A stretch of DNA of 51,355 nt from Lachnospiraceae bacterium (GCA_024685005.1 JAIKWF010000044.1:1-51355), one strand, 5' to 3'; shown: positions 41,627 through 50,189, numbered from the stretch's first letter. Notes: generated by a model from the letters alone, not told the origin. Translations and numbers: made by a program.

Positions 41627-43096
41627 ATGTTGTATATCGGTGTGGATTTGGGTACTTCCGCAGTAAAACTTTTGCTGATGGAAGGCAGCGGTAAGATCGT
41701 CAATATCGTGTCAAAAGAGTATCCTCTTTCCTTCCCTAAGCCCGGCTGGTCGGAACAAAAACCCGAAGACTGGTGGGCAGCGGTACAGGAAGGTATCAAA
41801 GAGCTTGTAGCAGGCTCGGATGCATCCCAGGTAGCCGGCATCAGCTTTGGCGGCCAGATGCACGGACTTGTGATCCTGGATGAAAACGATCAGGTGATCC
41901 GCCCGGCCATCCTTTGGAACGACGGCAGAACCACCGAAGAATGCGACTACTTAAATAACGTGATCGGAAAGGACAAGCTTTCCCGGTACACGGCCAATAT
42001 TTCCTTTACCGGCTTTACGGCACCCAAGATCCTCTGGGTAAAAAAGAACGAGCCGGACAATTTTGCAAAGATCAAAAAGATCATGCTTCCCAAGGACTTT
42101 ATCGCATACAAGCTTTCCGGCGTACACTGCACGGATGTATCCGATGCTTCGGGAATGCTCCTCTTCGACGTAAAGAACCGCAGCTGGTCCAAAGAAATGT
42201 GTGAGATCTGCGATGTCAAAGAAGAGCAGCTGGCAAAGATCTTTGAATCCTATGAAACCGTAGGAACCCTGCTTCCTGAGGTGGCAAAGAGTCTGGGACT
42301 TCCCGAAAGCTGCAAGGTAGTAGCCGGAGCAGGCGATAATGCCGCAGCTGCAGTGGGAACCGGAACCGTTGGAGACGGCGCCTGCAACATTTCCCTGGGA
42401 ACCAGCGGAACAGTGTTCATCTCTTCCAAAAAATTCGGTGTGGATGAGAATAATGCGCTTCATTCCTTTGATCATGCAGACGGAACCTATCATCTCATGG
42501 GCTGCATGCTTTCCGCAGCAAGCTGCAACAAGTGGTGGATGGATGAGATCATCCGCACTACCGATTATGCGGGAGAGCAGAAGGGCATCGATAAGCTGGG
42601 TGAGAATCATGTATTTTTCCTGCCTTATCTCATGGGTGAGAGATCTCCTCACAACGATCCCAATGCAAGAGGAACCTTCATTGGTATGACCATGGATACC
42701 TCCCGTGAGGATATGACCCAGGCGGTTTTGGAAGGCGTAGCATTTGCCCTCAGAGATTCTTTGGAAGTAGCAAGAAGCCTCGGCATTGACATTAAGAAGA
42801 CCAAAATCTGCGGCGGCGGTGCCAAGAGTCCTCTCTGGAAAAAGATGATCGCCAACATCATGAACCTGGATGTGGAAGTGATCGAATCCGAAGAAGGTCC
42901 CGCACTTGGCGGTGCAATGCTGGCGGCAGTGGCAAACGGAGAATATGATTCCGTAGAGGCAGCGGCAGCAGCTATCGTAAAGGTTACGGATACCGTTCAT
43001 CCGGAAGCTGATCTGGTTGCAAAATACGAAGCAAAATACCAGCAGTTCAAAGCAATCTATCCGGCACTGAAACCGGTATACGCAAAGATCGTCTGA
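41627..43096 (+). CDS. xylB: Xylulokinase
   Basis: 489-residue FGGY kinase. MLYIGVDLGTSAVKLLLMEG gives a canonical DxGT loop, then FGGQMHGLVILDEN is the substrate-contact signature of xylulokinase. GDNAAAAVGTG carries the catalytic Asp and LGTSGTVFISS the ATP site. It phosphorylates D-xylulose to D-xylulose 5-phosphate. CAGGAGGAAAAAAT precedes the ATG. No xylose isomerase (xylA) gene occurs in the window, so D-xylulose must come from elsewhere or from the isomerase encoded two genes on. It lies between araD and the DUF4867 gene. Confidence 0.95.
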   Translation: MLYIGVDLGTSAVKLLLMEGSGKIVNIVSKEYPLSFPKPGWSEQKPEDWWAAVQEGIKELVAGSDASQVAGISFGGQMHGLVILDENDQVIRPAILWNDGRTTEECDYLNNVIGKDKLSRYTANISFTGFTAPKILWVKKNEPDNFAKIKKIMLPKDFIAYKLSGVHCTDVSDASGMLLFDVKNRSWSKEMCEICDVKEEQLAKIFESYETVGTLLPEVAKSLGLPESCKVVAGAGDNAAAAVGTGTVGDGACNISLGTSGTVFISSKKFGVDENNALHSFDHADGTYHLMGCMLSAASCNKWWMDEIIRTTDYAGEQKGIDKLGENHVFFLPYLMGERSPHNDPNARGTFIGMTMDTSREDMTQAVLEGVAFALRDSLEVARSLGIDIKKTKICGGGAKSPLWKKMIANIMNLDVEVIESEEGPALGGAMLAAVANGEYDSVEAAAAAIVKVTDTVHPEADLVAKYEAKYQQFKAIYPALKPVYAKIV

Positions 43097-43184
43097 TAGT
43101 AGTGCGTATTCATTTCCGCTAAAGCACCGGCAGATACGGAAATGTCAAAATACAGAAGTATATCACAAGTAGGAGGGTTACAAC

Positions 43185-43808
43185 ATGCAGATTTACCAGG
43201 TAACAGATGAGAAATTCAAAAAGTACGGCAAGGTGGTAGAGGGAATTGATTTCAGCTCCCTGTGCCAGGCGCTCAATGATCAGACGCCGCTTCCGGAGGG
43301 TGTTGAGTATCAGCCTTCCGTAGACGTACTCGAGTCCCTTCCGGTTGCAAAAGAGATCCAGACAAAGTGCTGGGGCGAGCTTCCGGTACAGATCGGTTAC
43401 TGCAACGGTCACAACGTTCTTTTGAACGCAGTGGAGTATCACAGAAACTCCGAGATCAACGTGGCAGCTACAGATGCTGTTCTGATCCTGGGAATGCAGC
43501 AGGATATCGAGGATGATTTCACCTACGATACCGCTAAGATGGAAGCATTCCTGGTACCGGCAGGAACCGCTGTAGAGATCTACGGAACCGCACTTCATTA
43601 TGCACCCTGCGGACCGGATAACAAGGGCTTCAAGGTAGGCGTGGTTCTGCCTAAGGGAACCAACTATCCTCTTTCCAAGGAGCATGCAAACGGAGAGGAC
43701 AAGCTGATCACCGCAACCAATAAGTGGCTGATCGCACATCCCGAAGGAGGCCAGGATCCCAAGGCATTCGTTGGTCTGAAGGGTAAGAACTTGAATATAC
43801 TGGAATAA
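43185..43808 (+). CDS. DUF4867 family protein
   Basis: 207 residues, cytoplasmic, without a known activity. The sequence (LPEGVEYQPSVDVLESLPVA, HNVLLNAVEYHRNSEINVAA, LVPAGTAVEIYGTALHYAPC) is that of the DUF4867 family as I recall it, with a cupin-like beta composition and a His-Glu pair in EYHRNSE that could bind metal. Cupin-type sugar isomerases such as KduI and ureidoglycolate-lyase-like proteins share this general shape. Its position between xylB and the FucI/AraA-fold isomerase suggests a helper in pentose conversion, for example handling an anomer or a side product. AGGAGGGTTACAAC precedes the ATG. Function is unproven. Confidence 0.8.
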   Translation: MQIYQVTDEKFKKYGKVVEGIDFSSLCQALNDQTPLPEGVEYQPSVDVLESLPVAKEIQTKCWGELPVQIGYCNGHNVLLNAVEYHRNSEINVAATDAVLILGMQQDIEDDFTYDTAKMEAFLVPAGTAVEIYGTALHYAPCGPDNKGFKVGVVLPKGTNYPLSKEHANGEDKLITATNKWLIAHPEGGQDPKAFVGLKGKNLNILE

Positions 43809-43810
43809 AG

Positions 43811-43870
43811 TGTTCTCGATAAGAAGGAAGAATCTCTGCTTGCAGGGGATTCTGATTGAGTATCGAAGAA
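43811..43870 (+). promoter_or_regulatory. Intra-operon hairpin between DUF4867 and isomerase genes
   Basis: Outer stem GTTCTCGATA (43811-43820) / TATCGAAGAAC (43860-43870, one bulge). Inner stem AGAATC (43828-43833) / GATTCT (43847-43852), with apex TGCTTGCA. There is no T-tract, so it is not a plain terminator. It may protect or cut the mRNA so that downstream genes are expressed differently. Confidence 0.5.
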
Positions 43871-43937
43871 CCTAAAGCGTATGAGCATAAAAGCCACGCA
43901 ATAATAATTAAATCATACAACAAGGAGGAACATGACT

Positions 43938-45422
43938 ATGAAAAACGTACCCCAAATTAAGATCGGACTGGTAGCCGTATCCCGTGACTGCTTCCCGGAG
44001 AGCCTTTCCGTAAACCGCAGGAAAGCACTGGTAGAGGCTTATACCAAGAAATACGGCAGTGATACACTTTATGAGTGTCCGATCTGTATCGTGGAGAGTG
44101 AGATCCACATGGTACAGGCACTTGAGGATATCAAGAAAGCAGGATGTAACGCACTTTGCGTATACCTCGGAAACTTCGGTCCCGAGATTTCCGAAACCCT
44201 TCTTGCTAAGCATTTTGACGGACCCAAGATGTTCTGCGCAGCTGAAGAAGAGACCCAGAACAACCTGATCCAGGGCCGTGGCGATGCTTACTGCGGTATG
44301 CTGAATGCAAGCTACAATCTGGCACTTCGCAACACCAAGGCATGGATCCCTGAGTATCCTGTAGGCGGACCTGAGCAGTGCGCAGACATGATCAACGAGT
44401 TCATCCCCATCGCTAAGGCTGCAGTTGCTCTGGCAGATTTGAAGATCATCTCCTTCGGTCCCAGACCCATGAACTTCCTTGCTTGTAATGCACCTATCAA
44501 ACAGCTTTACAACCTGGGCATCGAGATTGAAGAGAACTCCGAGCTGGATCTTTTCGAAGCATTCAACAAGCATGAAGGCGATGAGAGAATCCCTGCAAAG
44601 GTAAAAGAGATGGAAGAAGAGCTTGGCGCAGGCAACAAGAAGCCCGGCATCCTTCCCAAGCTTGCACAGTATGAGCTGACCCTTCTTGACTGGATCGAGG
44701 AGCACAGAGGCTATCGTAAATATGTTGCTATCGCAGGAAAGTGCTGGCCTGCATTCCAGACCCAGTTCGGTTTCGTTCCCTGCTATGTAAACAGCCGTCT
44801 GACCGGTATGGGAATCCCCGTATCCTGCGAGGTTGATATCTACGGATGTCTTTCCGAGTTCATCGGAACCGTTGTCAGCGATGACATCGTAACCCTGCTT
44901 GATATCAACAACTCCGTACCGAGAGATATGTACAAAGAGTCCATCGAGGGCAAGTTCAACTACAACTTCACCGATACATTCATGGGCTTCCACTGCGGAA
45001 ATACCTGCTCCAAGAAGCTGGCAAGCTGCAGCATGGAATATCAGCTGATCATGGCTAGAGCGCTTCCTGAGGAAGTTACCCAGGGTACTCTTGAAGGCGA
45101 TATCGCACCCGGCGACATTACCTTCTATCGTCTGCAGTCCACTGCTGACAATGTACTGCGTGCATACGTAGCAGAAGGTGAGGTTCTGCCTGTAGCAACC
45201 AAGTCCTTCGGTGGTATCGGTGTATTCGCTATTCCTGAGATGGGTCGCTTCTATCGTCACTGGCTGATCGAGAAGAACTTCCCTCATCATGGAGCAGTTG
45301 CATTCGGTCACTTCGGAAAGGCACTGTATGAAGTATTCAAGTACATCGGTGTTGAGACCTGCGAGATCGGTTACAACAGAGCTAAGGGCGATCGTTATCC
45401 CGGCGAGAATCCCTTCGCATAA
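43938..45422 (+). CDS. L-fucose/L-arabinose isomerase family protein
   Basis: 494 residues in the FucI/AraA fold, but not the classical AraA sequence. It opens with VPQIKIGLVAVSRDCFPESL and contains NALCVYLGNFGPEISETLLA, CYVNSRLTGMGIPVSCEVDI, and FHCGNTCSKKLASC. The last resembles the metal-site region of the superfamily (acid ligand plus HCGN). Such enzymes convert an aldose to a ketose with Mn2+. With an FGGY kinase and AraD in the operon, L-arabinose to L-ribulose is the best guess; L-fucose or D-arabinose cannot be excluded. Start ATG 43938 is nine bases from AAGGAGG; the earlier ATG at 43932 is too close. Confidence 0.85.
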   Translation: MKNVPQIKIGLVAVSRDCFPESLSVNRRKALVEAYTKKYGSDTLYECPICIVESEIHMVQALEDIKKAGCNALCVYLGNFGPEISETLLAKHFDGPKMFCAAEEETQNNLIQGRGDAYCGMLNASYNLALRNTKAWIPEYPVGGPEQCADMINEFIPIAKAAVALADLKIISFGPRPMNFLACNAPIKQLYNLGIEIEENSELDLFEAFNKHEGDERIPAKVKEMEEELGAGNKKPGILPKLAQYELTLLDWIEEHRGYRKYVAIAGKCWPAFQTQFGFVPCYVNSRLTGMGIPVSCEVDIYGCLSEFIGTVVSDDIVTLLDINNSVPRDMYKESIEGKFNYNFTDTFMGFHCGNTCSKKLASCSMEYQLIMARALPEEVTQGTLEGDIAPGDITFYRLQSTADNVLRAYVAEGEVLPVATKSFGGIGVFAIPEMGRFYRHWLIEKNFPHHGAVAFGHFGKALYEVFKYIGVETCEIGYNRAKGDRYPGENPFA

Positions 45423-45448
45423 GATACAAAAAACAGATATTTTCGGAT

Positions 45449-45501
45449 CGGAGAGCTGATGGCTCTCCGGTTCGTTTTGTGAAGACCGGATAGCTCCGGT
45501 C
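45449..45501 (+). promoter_or_regulatory. Two hairpins before the transketolase genes
   Basis: CGGAGAGC / GCTCTCCG (45449-45456 with 45462-45469), followed by a mildly T-rich stretch, and GACCGGA-TAGC-TCCGGTC (45484-45501). The first may be a partial terminator at the end of the isomerase gene. Confidence 0.45.
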
Positions 45502-45524
45502 AATTGAGATAATAGGAGGTTTGT

Positions 45525-46355
45525 ATGACCAATACAGAACTGAAGATCAAAGCAAATGAAGTTCGCAAGGGTATCATCGAAGGGGTTCACAGCGCAAAAG
45601 CAGGACATCCCGGCGGATCTTTATCCGCAGCAGACATGTTTACCTATCTGTATTTCGAAGAGATGAACATTGACCCGAAGGATCCGAAGAAGGCAGACCG
45701 TGACCGCTTCGTTCTTTCCAAGGGACACACCGCACCGGGCCTTTATTCCGCACTGGCTAACAGAGGATTTTTCCCGGTGGAAGATTTAAAGACTCTTCGT
45801 CACCTCGGCTCCTATCTGCAGGGACATCCCTGTATGCAGGAAACACCCGGTGTTGACATGAGCTCCGGTTCCCTCGGACAGGGCATTTCCGCTGCAGTGG
45901 GAATGGCTCTTGCCGGTAAGCTTGACAATGCTTCTTACCGTGTATACACCCTTCTCGGTGACGGTGAGATCCAGGAAGGTCAGGTGTGGGAGGCATCCAT
46001 GTTCGCAGGAGCAAAGGGTATCGACAACCTGGTAGTGATCGTAGACAACAACGGTCTGCAGATCGACGGTAAGGTTGAGGATGTCTGCTCCGTTTATCCC
46101 ATCGCTGACAAATTCAAAGCCTTCAATTTCGAGGTGCATGAGATTGACGGACATGATTTTGACCAGATCCGTGACGCAATGCAGAAAGCACGCCAGACCA
46201 AAGGAAAACCCACGGCCATCATTATGAAGACCGTAAAAGGCAAAGGCGTTTCCTTTATGGAAAATCAGGCAGGCTGGCATGGAAAGGCACCCAATGATGA
46301 GGAATATGCCATTGCCATGGCTGATCTTGACAAGATCGGAAAAGAGCTTGCATAA
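45525..46355 (+). CDS. Transketolase, N-terminal subunit
   Basis: 276 residues, the thiamine-diphosphate-binding half of a split transketolase. HSAKAGHPGGSLSAADMFTY and LSKGHTAPGLYSAL are the family start; GDGEIQEGQVWEASMFAGAK with DNNGLQIDG gives the TPP/Mg2+ motif (GDG-x25-NN type). It pairs with the next gene's product. The enzyme moves two-carbon units between pentose and other sugar phosphates, taking xylulose 5-phosphate into the pentose phosphate cycle. AGGAGGTTTGT lies before the ATG. Two hairpins separate it from the isomerase gene; it is the sixth of seven operon genes. Confidence 0.95.
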   Translation: MTNTELKIKANEVRKGIIEGVHSAKAGHPGGSLSAADMFTYLYFEEMNIDPKDPKKADRDRFVLSKGHTAPGLYSALANRGFFPVEDLKTLRHLGSYLQGHPCMQETPGVDMSSGSLGQGISAAVGMALAGKLDNASYRVYTLLGDGEIQEGQVWEASMFAGAKGIDNLVVIVDNNGLQIDGKVEDVCSVYPIADKFKAFNFEVHEIDGHDFDQIRDAMQKARQTKGKPTAIIMKTVKGKGVSFMENQAGWHGKAPNDEEYAIAMADLDKIGKELA

Positions 46356-46423
46356 GCGTTACAGACAACATTGTGAAAACAGCCGGATTTCCGGCTACTT
46401 ACAGATCAAGGGAGAAAGCAATT

Positions 46424-47365
46424 ATGGCAGATGTTAAAAAGATAGCAACCCGTGAAAGCTACGGAAACGCGCTTGCCGAGTGCGGAAAAGATTTTCCGAA
46501 CCTGGTGGTTCTGGATGCGGACCTTGCAGGCGCTACCAAGACAGGTATTTTTCAGAAAGCATTCCCCGACAGACATATTGACTGCGGAATCGCTGAGTGT
46601 AATATGACAGGTATCGCGGCAGGTCTTTCCACCTGCGGCAAGATCCCGTTCATCTCCTCCTTCGCCATGTTTGCGGCAGGCAGGAACTTTGAGCAGGTGA
46701 GAAACTCCATCGGATATCCCCACCTGAACGTAAAGATCGGTGCAACTCATGCAGGTATCTCCGTAGGTGAAGACGGTGCCAGCCACCAGTGTAATGAGGA
46801 TGTGGCGCTTATGCGTACCATTCCCGGAATGACCGTTATCGTTCCTTCCGATGATGTAGAAGCAAAAGCTGCAGTTCGTGCAGCCATCGAGTATGAAGGT
46901 CCTGTTTACCTTCGATTCGGACGCGCGGCAGTACCGGTGATCAACGATCGTCCGGATTACAAATTTGAGATCGGTAAGGGCGTGACCTTAAAAGAAGGTA
47001 CAGATGTAACCCTCATCGCTTCCGGTATCTGTGTGGATTCCGCACTGCAGGCAGCAGAAAAGCTGGCAGCTGACGGCATCAGCGCAGAGGTGATCAACAT
47101 TCACACCATCAAGCCTTTGGATAAAGAGCTGGTGATCGCTTCCGCAAAGAAGACCGGCAAGGTGGTAACCGTGGAAGAGCATTCCGTGATCGGCGGACTT
47201 GGCGGCGCAGTTTGCGAGACTCTTTCCGAAAGCGCACCCACACCTGTTCTTCGTATCGGCGTAGAGGATCGTTTCGGTGAGTCCGGCCCTGCTGCAGAGC
47301 TGATCAAGAAGTTCGGCCTTGACGGCGAAGGCGTATATGCTAAAATAAAAGAGTTTTTAAAATAA
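46424..47365 (+). CDS. Transketolase, C-terminal subunit
   Basis: 313 residues, the pyrimidine-binding and C-terminal half of split transketolase. ADVKKIATRESYGNALAECG starts the Pyr domain. RHIDCGIAECNMTGIAAGLS includes the Glu that activates TPP, and LNVKIGATHAGISVGEDGAS is family-typical. The ATG at 46424 with AAGGGAGAAAGCAATT is chosen over 46373. A small perfect hairpin (AGCCGGA-TT-TCCGGCT, 46381-46396) lies between the two subunit genes. It completes the pentose route; the next gene follows in 27 bases without a terminator. Confidence 0.95.
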   Translation: MADVKKIATRESYGNALAECGKDFPNLVVLDADLAGATKTGIFQKAFPDRHIDCGIAECNMTGIAAGLSTCGKIPFISSFAMFAAGRNFEQVRNSIGYPHLNVKIGATHAGISVGEDGASHQCNEDVALMRTIPGMTVIVPSDDVEAKAAVRAAIEYEGPVYLRFGRAAVPVINDRPDYKFEIGKGVTLKEGTDVTLIASGICVDSALQAAEKLAADGISAEVINIHTIKPLDKELVIASAKKTGKVVTVEEHSVIGGLGGAVCETLSESAPTPVLRIGVEDRFGESGPAAELIKKFGLDGEGVYAKIKEFLK

Positions 47366-47391
47366 TTCCGACCATTAAAGGGGGTAATTGA

Positions 47392-48552
47392 ATGAAGCAG
47401 GCAAAAATGAAAAAAGTTCTGGGCGCAGCGTTAGCAGGGGTAATGAGTTTAGTTACCGCATTTAGCTTAAACGTGACCACAGTACTGGCAGATCCCGAAA
47501 CCGAGAACAGAGGAACGGTGATCGTAGACTTGAGTAAGGACATGGAAGAGACAAACCCTGAAAAGGCGCCGATCGCAGGTATCGTATATACGGATGAACA
47601 GGGCGATGTCATTATGAACACTCTTCGTGCCATGGAGAAGGTTGGTCAGATTAAGAATCTTCCCATAGAGGGTGGTGAGGAGTTTATGAATTCGGATCAG
47701 GTCAAGTGCTATGATCTTCCGGGTCCGAATCTGGACGGAGCGCCGGATATACTGGTTTTAGTGATTGACTTCGGCTCAATGAAAGGCACGGCGATTCAGG
47801 TACTGGGCACTAGAGGTGAGCAGTTGTGTGACGACTATGAACTTGAGCCTAGTGCTGCTGCCATAGCTGTAGCAGAGGGACCTTATTCCGACTTTCTGGA
47901 TTTCATGTTCCCGCCCAAACATGAGCACAGGTGGAGCACAAAGTGGACTGAAGGTAAAAACGGACATTACCATGCCTGCCTCAATTCCACCTGCCCTTTG
48001 AATCCGAATACGGATGAGACAAAAATGGATGGCTATACGCCTCACACCTATGGCAATTGGAAAGTAATTACCTACGCCACAAATGATAAGGAAGGCAGCC
48101 GGGAAAGAGTCTGCACCGCGTGTGCACATAAGGATACGCAGGTGATCCCCAAGGGTCAGGGCGACGGAAGCTCTCTGGATCAGAAGCCCTCTGACGGTAA
48201 GGATGGTCAGGACGGCAAAGATGGTAAGGATGGGAAAGATAACAAGGACGGCAAGGACGGAACGCAGATTGCCAAGACTACACTTACCGTAAAGCCTGCT
48301 AAAAAAACAGCAGCCAAGAATTCCAAGAAAGCCCAGAAGATCAAGCTGAAAATTACCACCAACAGTAAAGGAAAGATCACATACTCCACAGCACCTACTG
48401 CGAAGAAGCTTCGCAAGTACATCAAGGTGAAAAAGGGCGTAGTGACCATTAAGAAAAAGGCACCGAAGGGAACCTACAAGATCAAGGTTACGGTTGCGGC
48501 AGACGCCGGCATGAAGGCCGCCAGCACAACCGTAAAGATCAAAGTGAAGTAA
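47392..48552 (+). CDS. Secreted protein with KDG-type collagen-like stretch
   Basis: 386 residues. Signal peptide AKMKKVLGAALAGVMSLVTA up to VLA-DP. Residues 35-175 form a domain I cannot name. A Cys/His-containing module (HEHRWSTKW, HYHACLNSTCPLN, HTYGNWKVITYATN, CTACAHKDTQVIP) is widespread in clostridial surface proteins and may bind metal. A Gly-Lys-Asp low-complexity stretch (KDGQDGKDGKDGKDNKDGKD) leads to a Lys-rich Ig-like tail (KGKITYSTAPTAKKLRKYIK). It has no wall anchor. It follows the transketolase gene by 27 bases and shares its transcript unless a hidden promoter exists. Function is unknown; surface attachment is inferred. Confidence 0.8.
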   Translation: MKQAKMKKVLGAALAGVMSLVTAFSLNVTTVLADPETENRGTVIVDLSKDMEETNPEKAPIAGIVYTDEQGDVIMNTLRAMEKVGQIKNLPIEGGEEFMNSDQVKCYDLPGPNLDGAPDILVLVIDFGSMKGTAIQVLGTRGEQLCDDYELEPSAAAIAVAEGPYSDFLDFMFPPKHEHRWSTKWTEGKNGHYHACLNSTCPLNPNTDETKMDGYTPHTYGNWKVITYATNDKEGSRERVCTACAHKDTQVIPKGQGDGSSLDQKPSDGKDGQDGKDGKDGKDNKDGKDGTQIAKTTLTVKPAKKTAAKNSKKAQKIKLKITTNSKGKITYSTAPTAKKLRKYIKVKKGVVTIKKKAPKGTYKIKVTVAADAGMKAASTTVKIKVK

Positions 48553-48583
48553 GAGCCTTCAAACCAGATTAAAAGAAAACAAT

Positions 48584-48622
48584 AAAGAGCACCATGGATA
48601 CATCATCCTGGTGCTCTTTGTT
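48584..48622 (+). terminator. Bidirectional terminator after the secreted protein
   Basis: Stem AAAGAGCACCA (48584-48594) / TGGTGCTCTTT (48609-48619), ending in TTTGTT. On the minus strand it also ends the HicAB-1 transcript. Confidence 0.8.
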
Positions 48623-48639
48623 ACAGGTGGATATTTATT

Positions 48640-48984
48640 TTATGCATGCAAAGACAGTTTTTCTTCAACAGCTTCTTCTATTAAGCTGTTGAGACTTTGC
48701 TGATGATTGATGGCATAGATAGCAGCACGTCTATGAAGGTCTGTGTTTTTAAAGCGAACATTCAGACTTCCTTTGTAGGCAATCTCCGGAGAAGTGCCCT
48801 CCGATTCGCAAAGAGCCAGATAATCATCAACTGCTTTATGGAAATCAGAGACCAGTTCTTTTGCATTGGTTCCCTCGTAAGAGATCAGAGATCGGATTCC
48901 CTGAACTTTTCCATAGAAAACACCGTCCGGCTCGGAAAACTCAACACTTCCCGCATAGCCCTTATATTCCATAATGTTGTTCAT
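48640..48984 (-). CDS. hicB: HicB family antitoxin (pair 1)
   Basis: 114 residues. The N-terminal half is the HicB partial RNase-H-like fold (YAGSVEFSEPDGVFYGKVQG, then SYEGTNAKELVSDFHKAVDD). The C-terminal half is a ribbon-helix-helix DNA-binding segment (LNVRFKNTDLHRRAAIYAIN). It should neutralise the HicA toxin and repress the operon. Its ATG overlaps the toxin stop (ATGA), so it is coupled and translated second, with AGGAGGG upstream in the toxin gene. This toxin-first order is normal for hicAB. The first Met gives proper spacing to the ribosome binding site; a second at codon 5 is possible. Confidence 0.9.
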   Translation of the reverse strand: MNNIMEYKGYAGSVEFSEPDGVFYGKVQGIRSLISYEGTNAKELVSDFHKAVDDYLALCESEGTSPEIAYKGSLNVRFKNTDLHRRAAIYAINHQQSLNSLIEEAVEEKLSLHA

Positions 48985-49238
48985 AGTAATCCCTCCTGTT
49001 CCAGCTCTTCAATCAGTTGTTTGACCTGATATTCGAGCAGTTCTTTTCTGGGGTGTGGCTTGTGGAGCAATATTTTTGATTCATGTTCATTACTTGTAAA
49101 CATGACGCGCGAACCACTGGTTTTTCCTTTGTTTATTTTATGATAGGAGAAGTAGGAAAGCAGAGATTCGGCCTCTTCAAATGTGAAATCCCGTGGATTG
49201 GATTTCAATTTGAGGATCAGTTTTTCTTTTTTACTCAT
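48981..49238 (-). CDS. hicA: HicA family toxin (pair 1)
   Basis: 85 residues. Double-stranded-RNA-binding-like HicA fold with KLKSNPRDFTFEEAESLLSY, the loop NKGKTSGSRVMFTSNEHESK and HKPHPRKELLEYQVKQLIEE. In classical HicA the catalytic His sits in GSH; here the position is GSR, a variant I know from a subgroup of HicA-like proteins with a later HKPHP motif. If active it would cut mRNA and arrest growth. Start: ATG at 49238 (MSKKEKL) with AAGGAGAG upstream; the longer frame to 49286 runs across the promoter. The promoter and an inverted repeat lie at 49258-49301. Confidence 0.85.
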   Translation of the reverse strand: MSKKEKLILKLKSNPRDFTFEEAESLLSYFSYHKINKGKTSGSRVMFTSNEHESKILLHKPHPRKELLEYQVKQLIEELEQEGLL

Positions 49239-49257
49239 TGATACTCTCCTTATGTGT

Positions 49258-49301
49258 AGTATAGCAAACGTGATAGACAAGTGCAACTAAAAATAGTTGC
49301 A
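49258..49301 (-). promoter_or_regulatory. HicAB-1 promoter with overlapping operator
   Basis: Minus-strand TTGCAC (49286-49281), 17 bp, TATACT (49263-49258). The inverted repeat TGCAACTA-AAAA-TAGTTGCA (49282-49301) has perfect 8-bp arms and covers the -35, the likely site for HicB repression. Confidence 0.7.
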
Positions 49302-49352
49302 AAAGAATCGGGAACAAAAAACGAAAACAGTCGACAATGAAAGGAGAAGCAT

Positions 49353-50189
49353 ATGGAATTTCAATTAACAAACGGTGTAAAGATCCTGCCTGTGGGCTTC
49401 GGCTCTTATAAATCCACAGAAAAAGGCGCAGACGTGATCAAAACAGCTTTGGATGCGGGCTATCGTTATCTCGATACGGCAGCTTTTTACGATAATGAAG
49501 ATCAGATCGGACAGGCTATAAAGGAATACGACATTGCCAGAGAGGATCTCTTTATATGCAGTAAAGTGTGGCCTACTAATCTGGCACCGGAAAAACTGAG
49601 AGAATCGTTTGAAAAATCCGCCTATCAGCTGCAGACCGACTATCTGGATCTGTTTCTCATTCATTGGCCGAAGGTCAGCCAGAAAGATGAAAAATGGAAG
49701 GAAAAATTGCAGCTGGCGTGGGCTGAAATGGAAAAGCTGTATGAAGAAGGGAAGGTGAGGGCCATCGGCCTGTCCAATTTCCTGCCCCATCATATCAGGC
49801 CTGTGCTGGAAATGGCTAAGATCCGCCCTATGATTGACCAGCTGGAGCTCCATGTGGGTTATATGCAGGAATATACCCTTGCTTATCTGCAGAAGGAAAA
49901 GATCCTTCCCCAGGCATGGAGTCCTTTGGGACGCGGCAGGGTATTGAATGACGAAAGGGTGACAGCCCTTGCCGAAGCATATGGAAAAACCAATGCGCAG
50001 ATCCTCCTTCGATTCCTTCTCCAGCGTGGAGTCCCGGTGATTCCAAAGGCATCGGAAGAAGGCAGAATGCGCCAAAACCTGGAGGTGTTTGATTTTTCCT
50101 TAAGTGAGGATGAGATCTCCTATCTGTCCTGTGTCACGGAGGCGGGCTGGTCCGGCGAACACCCGGATCTGGCAGAGCTGGGAGGTTAA
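49353..50189 (+). CDS. Aldo/keto reductase
   Basis: 278-residue NADPH-dependent reductase with the (beta/alpha)8 fold. The catalytic tetrad is Asp41 and Tyr46 (LDTAAFYDNE), Lys71 (CSKVWPT) and His104 (LIHWPK). The NADP-binding end is seen in VPVIPKASEEGRMRQNLEVF. Substrates are usually aldehydes or diketo sugars; the native one is unknown. Start ATG 49353 follows AAAGGAGAAGCAT. It lies between two hicAB modules on the opposite strand and ends overlapping the stop of hicB-2 by two bases, so the two genes are convergent with no terminator between. Confidence 0.93.
   Translation: MEFQLTNGVKILPVGFGSYKSTEKGADVIKTALDAGYRYLDTAAFYDNEDQIGQAIKEYDIAREDLFICSKVWPTNLAPEKLRESFEKSAYQLQTDYLDLFLIHWPKVSQKDEKWKEKLQLAWAEMEKLYEEGKVRAIGLSNFLPHHIRPVLEMAKIRPMIDQLELHVGYMQEYTLAYLQKEKILPQAWSPLGRGRVLNDERVTALAEAYGKTNAQILLRFLLQRGVPVIPKASEEGRMRQNLEVFDFSLSEDEISYLSCVTEAGWSGEHPDLAELGG

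Noticed and set aside
43908-45608. 566-codon antisense ORF over the isomerase gene
   Set aside because: It is a codon-bias shadow of a conserved gene and has no promoter or ribosome binding site.
48981-49238. HicA-1 as an inactive toxin because GSH is replaced by GSR
   Set aside because: The GSR form with a later HKPHP motif recurs in a HicA subgroup as I recall it, and the antitoxin and operator are intact, so inactivation cannot be claimed.
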